Shown here: in pieces, positions 1 through 11,326 of the stretch | Position numbering within the stretch: the first letter of the stretch is position 1 | Layout of the letters: the number at the start of each line of letters is the position of its first letter | From: Dittrichia graveolens | Taxonomy: Eukaryota; Streptophyta; Magnoliopsida; Asterales; Asteraceae | Length of the DNA stretch: 64,000 nucleotides | Assembly: GCA_038502395.1 (NCBI GenBank) | Contig: JARJIL010000009.1 | Coordinates: forward strand, 21,193,647 to 21,257,646 | Reading direction: 5' to 3' | The notes under the pieces: generated by a model | The model's database searches: none | What the model was told of the DNA's origin: nothing | Seen by the model: the letters and a program-made list of their open reading frames with translations, nothing else | Position numbers and translations under genes: made by a program

Positions 1-44
1 AGATTTTTGTAATTGGTAAATTTTGGGAAATGGCGGTCGTCACA
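1..44 (+). repeat. 3' tail of the Gypsy-1 5' LTR
   Basis: The first 44 bases match the end of the LTR at 6754-6797 with few differences (shared core TAATTGGTAAATTTTGGGAA) and run directly into a primer-binding site. The rest of this 5' LTR lies outside the window, so its target duplication cannot be read. Confidence 0.9.
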
Positions 45-47
45 AGT

Positions 48-60
48 TGGTATTAGAGCC
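48..60 (+). promoter_or_regulatory. Gypsy-1 primer-binding site
   Basis: TGGTATTAGAGCC lies four bases after the LTR end. It differs by one base from TGGTATCAGAGCC, the usual plant LTR-element site complementary to the 3' end of initiator Met-tRNA that primes minus-strand DNA synthesis. Confidence 0.88.
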
Positions 61-291
61 GCGTTGTGAGCGAACTAAGCATTGAGTCCGATGCTTAGAC
101 TTACAACTGTTAACGGCTCATTAAGAAAGAACAAGACTTCTAAGGGGGGAGGGTGTGTACTGAGTGCTATAGGAATTCTAGATCTTTTCCTTATAGTTTA
201 ACTCTACCTCTTTTCCTTATAAGAATTCTTGTACATATCTACGATCTTATGAAGTATATTTTTGACTCATTTCTTGTGTCCTCCATTGAAG

Positions 292-1971
292 ATGGTGGTC
301 ACACGCAAGAACAATGGAAAACAAGGTACTAATCAAGGGAGTGGAGCTGGTGGATCACATCCATAGCACGAGGATGGGGATGTGGGAAGTTTTCACTCAC
401 AACCACACGTTGAAACAGTTCCAACTACTATCGAAAGGACTGCGTCTACTAACGAGTATACAGAAAGGAGTAGCTACAGTGGGGCTAGCACAATCAAAAT
501 TGCTTCTTTGGAGCAGCAGTTGAAGATCCGAGATAATCAATTAGCTCAAATGAGGGAGGCTATGATAGTTGCGGGTCTCCTTATTGAGACCACTGAACTA
601 GACTAGAATGATGAAAGTGAAGCAAGCAGTAAGGACAAACGCCATGGTCCTGAACCTCGTCAAAGGACTGTGAAGGCATAGGGTAGTTCGTTTAGAGCTT
701 TCATGTGTTGCAAACCTCCAGTTTTTAAAGGAGGTGAAGATCCATTGGTTTGTTCTCGGTGGTTGATGAAGATGAAGCAAGTTTATGACTCGGGGGATTT
801 TACTAATCAACAACAGGTCCGTTATGCTATTCAGATGCTTGAGGGAGAGGCTCTTGAATGGTGGAACTCTGTCTACCAAAACCTTTCTGAGATAGTTCGG
901 AAAGAGATTACTTGGACCCAGTTTGTTGAGAAGGTGCATAATCGTTTCTGCAATTTGGGTGCACAAAGGCGAGCTGAGAGAGAATTTCTGGAGTTGAAGA
1001 AGGGGACGATGTCGATCAGCAAGTACAACACGACTTTCTCGGATAAGCTTACTTTTGCTAGCAGACTTTGTCCTGCTGAAGCTTCTTTGGTAAACCAGTA
1101 TATGGGAGGTTTACCGTTTGAGTACCGGTCTGCTATCCGTAATAAGTCTACCCTGGATGCGGCAATGGAGGAAGCGAGGAATATTGAAGAAGACTTGGGT
1201 TTGAAGAATCCAGTCAGCGGAGAAAAGAGAAAGTGGGAGGGGCTATCTGGGTCCTCAAAGAAAAAGAAGTTTAGGTCCGAGGGCAAGAAGAAGGACCCAA
1301 ATTTCTGCAAGACTTGTCACTCTTCCCATAAGGGTCCCTACACTAAAAGCACTATGAGTTGTAGGAGGTGTGGTAAGATGGGGCACACTAGTTTCGAGTG
1401 CACAAGTTCTGAACTTATGTGCTATTGCTGCAAGGAGATGGGGCACATGGCTTCTGCCTGCCCAAAACTGAAAAACAAGAGTACTGATGGTGGCAAGAAG
1501 CCTGCTGCGGGTAAACCTACCGGGCGAGCTTTCAAGATGACTACCGATGATGCTCGCAAGAATGATGAGGTGATTTCTGGAACTTTTATGATAAATTCTA
1601 TGCCTTCTAAAGTACTATTTGATTCTGGTGCTAGCCGATCTTTTGTTTCGCATGCCTTCTGTGCTAAATTTGATAAACCCCGTAGTAATTTAGATTCGGC
1701 TTTAGTTGTTGAGATTGCGGTTGGAAAACCCATTACTATTCGTGATAAGTTTAATGATTGTGTTATTTCTATTGATGGTAACGATTTTATGGTGACACTA
1801 CTTCCTCTAGAGATAGAGAGTTTTGATGTAGTAATAGGTATGGACTGGATGTCTAGTCTTAAGGCTGAAATTATCTGTTCTAAAAAGCTTGTACGCATAC
1901 CTCTTTCTAAAAAGCTTACGTCATATCTTCTGCAAAGAAGAAGGTTGAATTACGGGATGTGGAGGTGGTAA
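292..1971 (+). pseudogene. Gypsy-1 gag and protease, broken
   Basis: Capsid/nucleocapsid plus aspartic protease of a Ty3/gypsy element. The likely start is the ATG at 292, in the same frame as the long open stretch from 703. In-frame TAG codons at 364, 604 and 679 break the N-terminal part. The capsid-like region (about 703-1200) carries the WWNS/W-type retrotransposon gag signature. Two CCHC knuckles follow, CRRCGKMGHTSFEC (about 1360-1401) and CYCCKEMGHMASAC (about 1420-1461). The protease active site DSGAS is at 1621-1635 and the GMDW motif is near 1840. The protease-RT linker is much shorter than usual: a repeated TCTAAAAAGCTT lies near 1880 and 1906, the frame is lost near 1920-1940, and the downstream pol continues in another frame. 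Linker shortening by slippage or deletion at the direct repeat is inference. Confidence 0.85.
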
Positions 1972-4808
1972 AGGATTATCCGGATGTTTTTCCCGAAGAT
2001 TTGCCCGGATTACCGCCGACACGTCATGTTGAATTTCAGATTGATCTTGTTCCAGGTGCAGCACCGATTGCTAAGGCACCTTACCATTTAGCTCCGTCCG
2101 AGATGAAGGAGATGATGACCCAACTACAAGAACTTTTGGATAAGGGTTTCATTCGACCAAGTTCCTCACCTTGGGGAGCGCCAGTTTTGTTCGTTAGAAA
2201 GAAGGATGGAACCATGCGGATGTGCATTGACTATCGGGAGTTGAACAAGGCTATGGTTAAGAATAAGTACCCTTTACCAAGAATAGATGATCTTTTTGAT
2301 CAATTGCAAGGTGCTTGTTACTTTTCGAAAATCGATTTACGTACGGGATATCATCAAGTGAAGGTCCGAGATGAAGATATTCACAAGACGGCATTCAGAA
2401 CTCGCTATGGCCACTATGACTTTCTCGTAATGCCTTTTGGCTTAACTAATGCTCCGGCTGTGTTTATGGATTTGATGAACCAAGTTTGTCGTCCTTTTCT
2501 GGACAAATCGGTTATTGTATTTATCGATGATATTCCTATTTACTCTCGTAGTGAGGATGATCATCGCAGGCATTTGTGTGAAGTTCTTGATACCCTTCGC
2601 CAAGAGAAACTCTATGCCAAATTTTCGAAGTGTGATTTCTGGATGCGAGAAGTCCAGTTTTTAGGACACGTGATTAGTCAGGATGGATTGAAGGTAGATC
2701 CAGCTAAGATCGAGGCGGTCGAGAAGTGGGAGTCGCCAAAAACTCCAACTGAAATTCGAAGTTTCTTAGGTCTAGCCGGTTATTACAGGAGGTTTATTAA
2801 AGATTTCGCAAAGATAGCGACCCCTATGACCCGTCTGACAAGGAAGACAGAACTCTTTAAGTGGACTGAGAAGCAAGAAAATGATTTTCAAACTTTAAAG
2901 AAGTGTTTGTGTGAAGCTCCTATTTTATCCTTACCAGAAGGTAATGAAGACTTTGTTGTATATAGTGATGCATCCTACTCGGGTTTGCGATGTGTTCTTA
3001 TGCAACGAGGGAAGGTGATTGCCTACGCTTCAAGGAAATTGAAAGATGCAGAATTGAATTATCTGACTCACGATTTAGAGCTTGCAGCTGTAGTTTTTGC
3101 TCTTAAATTGTGGCGCCATTACTTGTATGGAACAAGGTGTGTCATCTACACCGATCACAAGAGTCTACAATATATTCAGGATCAGAAGGAACTGAATATG
3201 AGGCAGAGGAGATGGATGGCACTTTTGATATATTACGATTGCGAGATTAGCTACCATCCAGGTAAAGCAAATGTGGTAGCCGATGCGTTGAGCCGAAAAG
3301 AACCGAGGTCATCCTACCGACTTAAATATGTGGGTATTATTGTCATAGCCAACATCTTTGAGCAGATTTGAACCGCTCAAATTGAAGGATTGAAGGAAGA
3401 GAAGCTAAAAGACGAAGTCATGGTTAAGCAACAAGCGGATTTAACTGAAGATAACCGCGGGTTGAAGACTTTCAACGGTCGTGTTTGGGTTCCTAAAGCC
3501 GGTGGTGTTCGTGACACGTTGTTACGAGATGCTCACCGTTCTAAATATTCTATCCACCCAGGAAATACAAAGATGTATCTTGATCTAAAAGACAACTATT
3601 GGTGGTCAGGTATGAAAGTAGATATTGCCGATTATGTGGCAAGGTGCGTGACGTGCTCTCAAGTCAAGGCAGAGCACCAGAAGCCGTATGGAGAATTACA
3701 ACAACTTGAGATACCAAATTGGGAATGGGACAAAATCACCATGGATTTTGTTACCAAGTTGCCCAAGACTGCTCGTGGAAACGACATGATCTGGGTAGTT
3801 GTTGATAAACTAACCAAAAGTGCACACTTCTTAGCCACCAAGGAGAACGAAAAGTTAGAGAACTTGTCTAAGTTGTATATTCGCGAGATCGTCACAAGAC
3901 ATGGGATACCTTTATCGATTGTCTCGGATCGAGATAGCCGGTTTGCATCAAGGTTTTGGCACAAATTGCAGGAGGAGTTGGGTACGCGAGTGCACTTGAG
4001 CACGGCGTATCATCCTCAGACGGACGGCCAGAGCGAAAGAACGATTCAAACTTTGGAAGATATGTTAAGAGCTTGCGTGATAGAGTATGGCGGAAGTTAG
4101 GATTCTCACTTACCTCTAGTAGAATTCGCATACAACAACACTTATCATGCAAGTATTGGTATGGCTCCGTTTGAAATGCTTTATGGTAGAAAATGTCGCA
4201 CTCCTACCTGTTGGTTAGAACCGGGGGAAAAGCAGTTTGCGGGTCCGGAAATTGTTCAGCTCACTGCAGATAAGGTAAAAGTGGCCCGTGAACGTTTAAG
4301 GGTAGCTCGGGAGAGACAAAAGAAATACTCCAACAAGAAGCACCGACCCAAAACTTTTGAAGTCGGTGAGAAAGTAATGTTGAAGGTCTCTCCATGGAAG
4401 GGTATTATCCGTTTTGGGAAACGGGGTAAGCTTGGACCTCGTTTTATCGGTCCGTTTTTTATACTTGAACGTGTTGGAGAGCAAGCTTACAAACTTGAGT
4501 TGCCACAAGAGCTGGAGGGAATACACAATGTGTTCCATGTATGCTATTTACGAAAATTCTTGGCCGAGGAACCAAGCATACTACCATTGGATGAACTCCG
4601 TGTTGACGAAAGTAAGAAGTTGATCGAGGAAACCGTCGCAATCTTAGATCGTAAGGTCAAACAACTCCGAAAGAAACGGGTGAAATTGGTTAAGGTACAA
4701 TGGAAGAATAAGCATGGTGGGGATATGACATGGGAAACTGAACACGAAATGATGGCTAGGTACCCCCAGCTGTTTTATGAATCGATTCCGAGGACGGAAT
4801 CATTGTAA
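1959..4808 (+). pseudogene. Gypsy-1 pol: RT, RNase H, integrase, chromodomain-like tail
   Basis: Polyprotein that would copy the element RNA and integrate the cDNA. One frame runs the whole length, interrupted only by TGA at 3369-3371 and TAG at 4098-4100. RT motifs include CIDYRELN and PFGLTNAP; the catalytic box reads FIDDIP near 2519-2536, with Pro where Leu is usual. RNase H shows YSDAS (about 2950) and YTDHKS (about 3150). Integrase has the HHCC finger (His near 3530-3560, CVTC near 3646) and the D-D-E residues in TMDFV (about 3740), SDRDSRF (about 3927) and QSERT (about 4033). The C-terminus (about 4680-4775) has the WETE...RYPQLF pattern of the degenerate chromodomain in Tekay-like chromoviruses. 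Both stops fit single C-to-T or G-to-A changes (CGA to TGA, TGG to TAG). Confidence 0.9.
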
Positions 4809-4819
4809 GGAGGGGAGAA
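4809..4819 (+). promoter_or_regulatory. Gypsy-1 polypurine tract
   Basis: GGAGGGGAGAA lies immediately before the TGTAAC start of the 3' LTR, where plus-strand DNA synthesis is primed. The same arrangement precedes the Gypsy-2 3' LTR. Confidence 0.85.
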
Positions 4820-4986
4820 TTGTAACGAACGGAAATTCGAAACAATTATCGTAATGTTATTTACCGAGAAATAAATAATATTTATTGAGTTTATTTATTT
4901 TGATAATAAATAAGGATATTACTATTATTTAATAAGATGATTGAAAGTTGGAGAAAAACAAAAGAAAATATGAAATCCTGCATACG

Positions 4987-5130
4987 TCGCGACGCGACGC
5001 GTTGAAGGTCACGGCGCGACGCGTTGTCGGATGCATGCGTCAGCCAGTTGCGTGTGTCAGACATGTACGTATGTCAGAACCTTGCGTGTGGCAGACTTGG
5101 CGTGTACGGAGAGTCGCGACGCGACGCGTT
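4987..5130 (+). repeat. CGCGACGCG repeat cluster in Gypsy-1 LTR
   Basis: GTCGCGACGCGACGCGTT occurs at about 4987 and again at about 5113, with a related CGGCGCGACGCG between them and several GTGTCAG/GCGTGT variants. The block is strongly GC-rich in an AT-rich LTR and ends about 10 bases before the TATA box, the position of an upstream promoter element. Confidence 0.7.
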
Positions 5131-5141
5131 CTCAGCAGCTC

Positions 5142-5149
5142 TATAAATA
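5142..5149 (+). promoter_or_regulatory. Probable TATA box of the Gypsy-1 LTR
   Basis: TATAAATA directly follows the GC-rich repeat block. It is the best TATA-like word in the LTR, so the transcript (R region) probably starts about 30 bases downstream. Inferred from sequence only. Confidence 0.6.
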
Positions 5150-6797
5150 TGAGTTATTTGGCTGCCATTTTCACACACCAACTTCAAGAGTCGTTACTCT
5201 TCTAAATTTACGAGTTTTCCCGAGATCCTTGAGCCTACGTTAGTGTCGGGTTTCGTTTGTAATCATATCTTTAGTTACGAGAGTTCGGAAACACTGTCGA
5301 GGGCGTAGTTTTGACCAAGGCTTCGCGTGGGTGAACACGAGAGGTATATTTCTATCATATTATGCTTCTAGTTCGATTCTTAAGATTTACGAGCTGCATG
5401 CATGTCGTGTGTGTGCATTTTACGAAGTTTATTAGCGTGTGACGCGTTAATCTTTGGTCGCGAGTTCTTTTTCGGCATGTCTAAGTATTCTAATCTAGTT
5501 TAGACTTCTCAAGAATCTTTGGATCGTGTTTTTAACGTAGTAACCTTCAATAGGTTATTTGTGGCGTTTGAGTTCGCGTTCTTGACGATCCGTGAGTGTT
5601 ATTTGTCTTTTCAAGCTCGTGTGTTTCGTTATCTGGACTAAGGTGAATTCAATATTTCTCAAAACCGAGTACTAGACAAAAATGATATATTTTCAAAAGT
5701 AATGATTTACTATAAAATGGTAATATGTGTTTATATATTACCTATGCATGAAATATGAGATATATATATATATATATGATTGTTACGTGTTATGAAATCG
5801 TATGATGATTATGCTATGTTATGAGGTTATGAGTTTTAACGTAATATTGATTTACGAGACCTTGGGATGGGGGTAGTCCAATCCTTATTAATGATGCCTA
5901 GTAGGTTGAACCTTCTAGGAAAAGTGCTAGCCATTGTGGGTTACCGGACGTTCATGACAAGTCCGGGACAACGTGATGATGTATTTATACTCATTGGAAT
6001 GATATTTGGTACTAGAGGCTGTACCTTATTAAATATCATGCGGGTGTGAGGAGGTGTAAGAGGTAAAACACCGTTATTACTTCACCTTAACGGCATTGTG
6101 GAATACGTTGTATACCACGTCGCTGGAGTAACGATAGCGGGAGATGTTGCAGTCTAAGAATTATTGAAATTCGCGCTCTAATGATTCTTAGACGGGTAAT
6201 AACGTAACTCGTGAACCGGGTCTATATCTTGGGTTAAGATAATATCCCTAGACCATTAATGACGATTGTGATGATGACGATAGTTATGATTTAAAGCATT
6301 ACAATAACGGAGTATATGAAATAACTGTTTGAGGTACTATGATTAGTTGACCGTTATGTGCTAAATGTCAAATGATGGGTTGGTCAACTATGTGAATGGG
6401 TGGGAATGTATTATTATTTATTATGATATTACCGCCTAAAGTATGTTATGTTTTAATTGAATCTTTCCTTAACTCTATTGACTCACGAGGCTTTAAGCTG
6501 ACACTTGTTTCTTGAAATGTGTCTTGTACTCGTGCAGGTTGCTTAGAGTTTGCTTGTGAGACATGGACTTTGGGTAGTGTACTGTCTTAGATGATACCAT
6601 TTTGTTTTATCGCATCAAACAATTTATGTCTTTATGATTAATGTTTATGAATGTGATGTCGTGATTTTCAAACTGATGTAATCTCTTATCGTTTCGGTAA
6701 GATGTATTTTATGGTTAAAGACTTCCGTTGCATGTTTTTCTAATAAAATGGCAAGATTTTTGTAATTGGTAAATTTTGGGAAATCGCGGTCGTCATA

Positions 6798-7393
6798 ACA
6801 CGGGTCGTGTAGATTATCACGGGCCGTGTAGTGCCTGTTTGACACGGGCCGTATTAGCCCAATTGGGGCCTTGGACTTTGGGCCGTGTACGTCTCCTGTA
6901 ACAGCAGAATTAACTGCCTTAAACACTTAGTTTAATGGTGTTAACTTACAATAATTATGGTAGACAAATAGACTACAAGTTATAGGCTCTAAGAGAGGCT
7001 TTTTGGATACACTTGGTCTCTTGGTTGATACTAGAACTCTCTCTCTCTCTCTTGTTCATCTTGTTCTTGGTGTTCTTGAGCACAAGAAGCAAGAAATACA
7101 CACACTTGATAGTGGTTTTGGTGGTTGCACATCAACTTGCTGGCACTTGGGAATCAAATAAGCTTGGGGTAGACTTCATTGGAGGAGTTCTTTGTTGGAT
7201 TCTAAGCTACTTGACAAGGAAGGTTGATTTGTGTTTTGCACTATTGAGGTATAACCTTTCTTCTTATCTTGTTCATATTAGTTGCAATTTCATTGTTAGA
7301 TTTTGGTCCATGGGAGTGTATTCATTAGTTTGGCATCGATTTTTGTTATACTTATTGCTTTCGTTGCTACTTGTTTTTGCCAAACGAATACCT
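6798..7393 (+). repeat. Truncated gypsy-type LTR fragment
   Basis: Non-coding. It opens with ACACGGGTCGTGT and repeats CACGGGCCGTGT variants four times up to about 6890, then has a CT-rich stretch (7033-7055) and a leader-like region. This layout resembles the LTR interiors of the other gypsy elements here. It ends where copia integrase sequence begins, near 7393. An open frame at 7013-7429 crosses the junction and looks incidental. Confidence 0.5.
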
Positions 7394-8660
7394 TCGTATA
7401 CTCTGTATGCTTTAGAAATTACTGAGTAACCTACAAACACTCCTTCATCAGCTTTAGGAGCAAACTTCTGCAATTGATCCTTTTGATTGAGTATGAAACA
7501 CTGACAACCAAAGATATGCAGAAAACTGATGGTTGGCTTCCTTCCCTTGAGCACTTCATATGGAGTTTTGTTGTGCCTCTTGATAATAAGGGACATGTTC
7601 TGTGTGAAACATGCATAACTTACAGCCTCAGCCCAGAAATTAAAGGATAACCCACTTTCACACAACATGGTTCTGGCAGCTTCAATCAATGTTCTATTTC
7701 TTCTTTCAACTACACCATTTTGTTGTGGGGTTCTTGGAGCAGAAAAGTTTTGAGATATCCCTTTCTCATCACAGAAAGATTCAAGAGATTGATTTATGAA
7801 TTCAGTTCCATGATCACTTCTAAGACTCCTCACCAGATTGCCATTCAACACTTCCATCTTCTTGATAAAACAAATAATTTCTTCAGCAGCCTCACTCTTT
7901 GCTTTAATATAAAAAACCCAAGTGTATCTTGAGAATTCATCAACCAATACAAGAGCATAAATACTTTCACCAATACTAGCAGTTGCAACAGGACCAAAGA
8001 GATCCATGTGCAACATATAGAAAGGTTCTGTAATTGAGAAGGCCTGCTTGGATGGAAATGATGTCTTATGCTGCTTTCCCTTCTCACAACCAGTGCAAGG
8101 TTTAGGCTTAAGATAAGTCAGAGAAGTTAGTCCTGACACTAGTTCACCCTTGCTTAACTTGTTGATATTTTTGAAATTAAGGTGGGAAAGCCTCTTGTGC
8201 CACAGCCAATTTGTATCCTCATTATTCTTGGAGTACAAACATGTTTCCTTTGAAGGGTCACCAGAGGACATGTCAAGTGTATACACATCCTTGGTTCTCT
8301 TGGCACTAAACACTGTATTACCTTCTTTATTTATTATGGAGCCTCCTGTCTTTGTGAAGTGGACTTCATTATCTCCATCACACAATTGACTTATGCTTAT
8401 GAGATTGTATTTCAGCCCTTTGACATATGAAACTTTGGACAGTTTGAGGTTCCCATTATGAAGTTGACCATAGCCTTTTGTTTGCCCATGGTTGTTGTCA
8501 CCAAAGGTCACCCTTGGACCTTTCTCTTTCTTGTAGTTACTGAGCAAAGCCTTGTTACCTGTCATGGTTCTTGAACATCCACCGTCAAGAAACCAAGAAC
8601 CAACACCCTGCACAGATTGAATGAAAGAAGAGTTAGTGACACAAGTAGGAATCCACTACT
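7394..8660 (-). pseudogene. Copia-1 protease, GAG-pre-integrase and integrase
   Basis: The protease motif reads WFLDGGCSRTMTG near 8555-8590, with Gly where many copia proteases have Ser/Thr after the catalytic Asp; the plus-strand copy has Ile there. The GAG-pre-integrase domain (LWHKRLSHLNF, about 8180-8210) and an rve integrase core follow, with D in HMDLFGP, D in SDHGTEF and E in NGVVERRNRT. Homology with the plus-strand copy stops at about 7394, just before the segment leading to reverse transcriptase. A TAG codon at about 8658-8660 separates this frame from gag; the plus-strand copy has a TAG at the matching place. The frame is otherwise open for more than 400 codons, so the break is a truncation rather than heavy decay. 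Confidence 0.85.
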
Positions 8661-9997
8661 TACTGGATCCCTGTGGAATGCACCTAGCTTAACACTTTAT
8701 CTCAGGTTTCTTATGTATGAGAGGAATGACTGTGTTATCATCACAAGTCCTCTGTATTGAATTTCCTTCTAAAGAACATTCAAATTCCTTATGCTCTTTG
8801 TTTCCATATTTATAACATTTTTGAGATTTTGTGGCCTTGGAGCATTGAACAACATTGTTTGAATGCCTATGAGTTTTCTTATCAGTCATCATCTAACTAA
8901 CTTGACCATTCAGCTTATGAAGCTTATCCTGTAAATTTCTTAGGTCTTTATTTACAGGCATCTAAGATTGATCTCTGTTTTTAGAAAGTTTTTGACCAAT
9001 CTTTGGAGTGGCAGAAGTGGGAACAATGTGAAAATCATTTTTTTTACTCATGGTTTCTTCTATTGAAAGAGATTTGATTACTTCTAGATCAACTAATTGT
9101 TTAGAAGATGAGCTATGATCAGCTGACAGGTTATCAGTTAAGCATTTATCATCTACTAACCTATCAGTTGATGGAGTAGTATTAGCTAATGATTCTTCAG
9201 TTTGTGAAATACTTAGATTTAAGTCATCTGTTTTCAAGGTTTGACAACATAATGTCTCTGAGGTTTCAACTAATGATTCCTTTCCTTTACCCATATCCTT
9301 TGACTTTATATTATTAGTATTTTTACATTCTGAAATCTTACTAGAGGATGATTCAACAGAAGGAATAATTGATTCTTTTGAGTGGGAGCTTTTGCTTCTA
9401 ACAAACTTATTTGTGAACACACTTTTGCCTTTAACAGTTTTGTGAATAGTCTGTGGCAAAATGTCATCTTTGTTTAAGATATTAAGGTTCTTATTACAAT
9501 CAACATAGTTAGCAGATTTAGAGTAATTTCCACCAATGATAGGTTGAACTTGTTATGTGCTCCTTGACACACTGAGTGGTCTTTTCTGCAGATACACACC
9601 AAGACTTTACTACTTTTTGGAAGTCATTAAACTTTTTGGTTGCTTCACTAGTTTCTTTTACTAAGATCTCATTAAGTATCTTTTGATTAGCTAGTTCCTC
9701 ATTTAGGATTGTTATTTGCTTAAGTTCCTCATCCTTAAGAATTAACTTTTCCTTTAGTGATTCTACTTCTAGTTTTATCTTCTTCTCTCTTTGAATAGCA
9801 TACTGGAAATCAATACACAAGTAATCAAACATAGCATTCTTCTCATTATCGTCATAGTTAATAAATTTTCCAACCTGATACATAGAAGAAGGATCCCAGT
9901 TGGTAGTTGAACAAGCTTTTGCAGCCTTTTTCATGTCTTCATCAAAGGAACTACCATCATTGTTGTTGGCCATCATACAAAACTGAGCAGAGATCAC
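8661..9997 (-). pseudogene. Copia-1 gag C-terminal half
   Basis: Minus-strand pieces at 9997-9518, 9459-8962 and 8892-8689. The last two share one frame and that frame continues into protease; the first is offset, so there is a frameshift near 9500-9545. The section includes a Lys/Glu-rich coiled-coil stretch (about 9840-9640), a Ser-rich linker and a second, damaged knuckle (CYKYGNKEHKEFEC, with Tyr for Cys; the plus-strand copy keeps CYKCGSKEHKAFEC). A further stop lies at 8689-8691. It aligns along its length with 55732-57057 on the plus strand. Confidence 0.8.
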
Positions 9998-10063
9998 CTC
10001 ATCTTCATCTGAGGAGAGATCTTCTTCTGCCCAATCTTCTTATTCAGCAACAAGAACTTGGCC

Positions 10064-11248
10064 CTAGGCTTTCTTCTTCTTCTTCCTCTTGTTGTCAAGG
10101 ACAGCAGCAAGGAGTTCCTTATACTTGGCTTCATAATCAGTTTTTCCCTCCTGCTTTTGCACAGATGAAGAACCAGTGTTATATTTGGACTTACAGTCAC
10201 TGGCTATGTGGCCAATCTTGCCACACTTATAACACTCTGCTGTAGAGGCATCAAATGTGGATTTGGGCTTGATAAACTTTGATGACCTCTTGTTGAACCT
10301 CTTGACACCCTTTCCTTTCTTGAAGGGTCTGAACTTCTTAACCAGCATTGCTACACCTTCAACCAACTCCTCCAGGTTACTCTCCTCACAATCATTCTCC
10401 TCATCACTTTCTCCAGCACTCTCCACTTCATCTCCTTCTTCATCAGAACTAGAATCAATAACTGCAAAGCTTCTCATCTTTGTATCTCTTGATACAAGGA
10501 CAGTTGGTGTAGCTTTCACGACCTCCTTCATCTCCTTGGATGACAACTTCCTTTGTTTGAATGATTGCTCATGGTTTAGTAAGTTACCAAAGAGAGCAAC
10601 CAGAGACATTCCCTTTATCTTCTCACTATGTCTTAGAACAATGACAAAGTGATCCCATGTTTCAGGGAGGGAGTCTAGAAACTTGTTCACAAAAACAAAG
10701 TTGCTCTTGGGTATGTCTGCCCTTTTCAAGTCATTAACTAGGCAGTTGAACCTGGTGTATGTCTGTGTAAGACTCTCACCATTCTGACCAAAGAAGAATT
10801 CATATTCTCTGTTGAGGAAGTGCTTCTTGTTCTCCTTCACCTCTTCAGTCCCTTCATATGCAACTGTAAGTGTATCTAACATCGTTTTAGCAGAAGTACA
10901 GTTAAGCACTTGATGATAGATCTCATTAGGTAGGGCAGAGACAAGAGCTGATCTAGCCTTAACATCTAGGCTAACCAACCTCTTATCTTTATCTGTCCAC
11001 AGATGCATGAGTTTGGTTATGATTCTTTCTGTTTTAGAGGTTTGACCTTTAGATTCTGATGGAATGGATAACACTGATGTTGGAACATAAGGACCATTAG
11101 TGACTATTTCAAGCATTTGGATATCAAGGGTGGATAAGAAAAGATGTGCTCTACTTTTCCACATGGAGAAATCTTCTACATCAAACATGGGACATCTTGT
11201 TAAGGACCCAGTGTTTGAGATATTCATGTTGTTTGCTGATGAGGCCAT
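10064..11248 (-). pseudogene. Copia-1 gag N-terminal half (UBN2 type)
   Basis: An open frame of 394 codons whose ATG lies about 60 bases inside the primer site. It encodes a copia gag of the UBN2 type: MW-SRAHLFLSTLD near the start, a central capsid-like region, an acidic Ser/Asp/Glu stretch (about 10370-10470) and a CCHC knuckle CYKCGKIGHIASDC (about 10195-10236), ending in a Lys run. Packages element RNA into virus-like particles in functional relatives. The frame is lost near 10064, after which gag continues in another frame. The plus-strand copy lacks everything upstream of about 10525 of this gene. Confidence 0.85.
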
Positions 11249-11309
11249 TTTCAGAGGGGTAGAAGCAGTTGTAGAGTAAGCAAAACAAATCTAGCTATTG
11301 ATTATCCAA

Positions 11310-11325
11310 CCTGCTCTCATACCAG
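11310..11325 (-). promoter_or_regulatory. Copia-1 primer-binding site
   Basis: On the minus strand CTGGTATGAGAGCAGG lies directly inside the LTR end, close to the initiator Met-tRNA complement TGGTATCAGAGC. Confidence 0.75.
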
Positions 11326-11326
11326 T

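Larger units (their letters stand above)
4821..6797 (+). repeat. Gypsy-1 3' LTR
   Basis: It starts TGTAACGAACGG after the polypurine tract and ends in the CGGTCGTCATA tail that matches the window start (CGTCACA there), giving about 1.98 kb. Inside are a cluster of CGCGACGCG-type palindromic repeats (4987-5130), a TATA box just after them, a (TA)n tract at 5759-5777, and otherwise non-coding sequence. The terminal CA appears mutated to TA in this copy. Confidence 0.88.

Noticed and set aside
5867..6049. A short gene inside the Gypsy-1 LTR
   Set aside because: LTR sequence with no homology or coding bias that I can see.
7013..7429. A 138-codon membrane-like protein
   Set aside because: The frame crosses the junction between an LTR fragment and antisense integrase; the hydrophobicity comes from T-rich sequence.
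8605..8662. A mini-intron at the copia gag-protease boundary (GTAAGT to TGTGCAG)
   Set aside because: It would be only about 56 bases, splicing would move protease out of frame, and the plus-strand copy lacks the GTAAGT donor.
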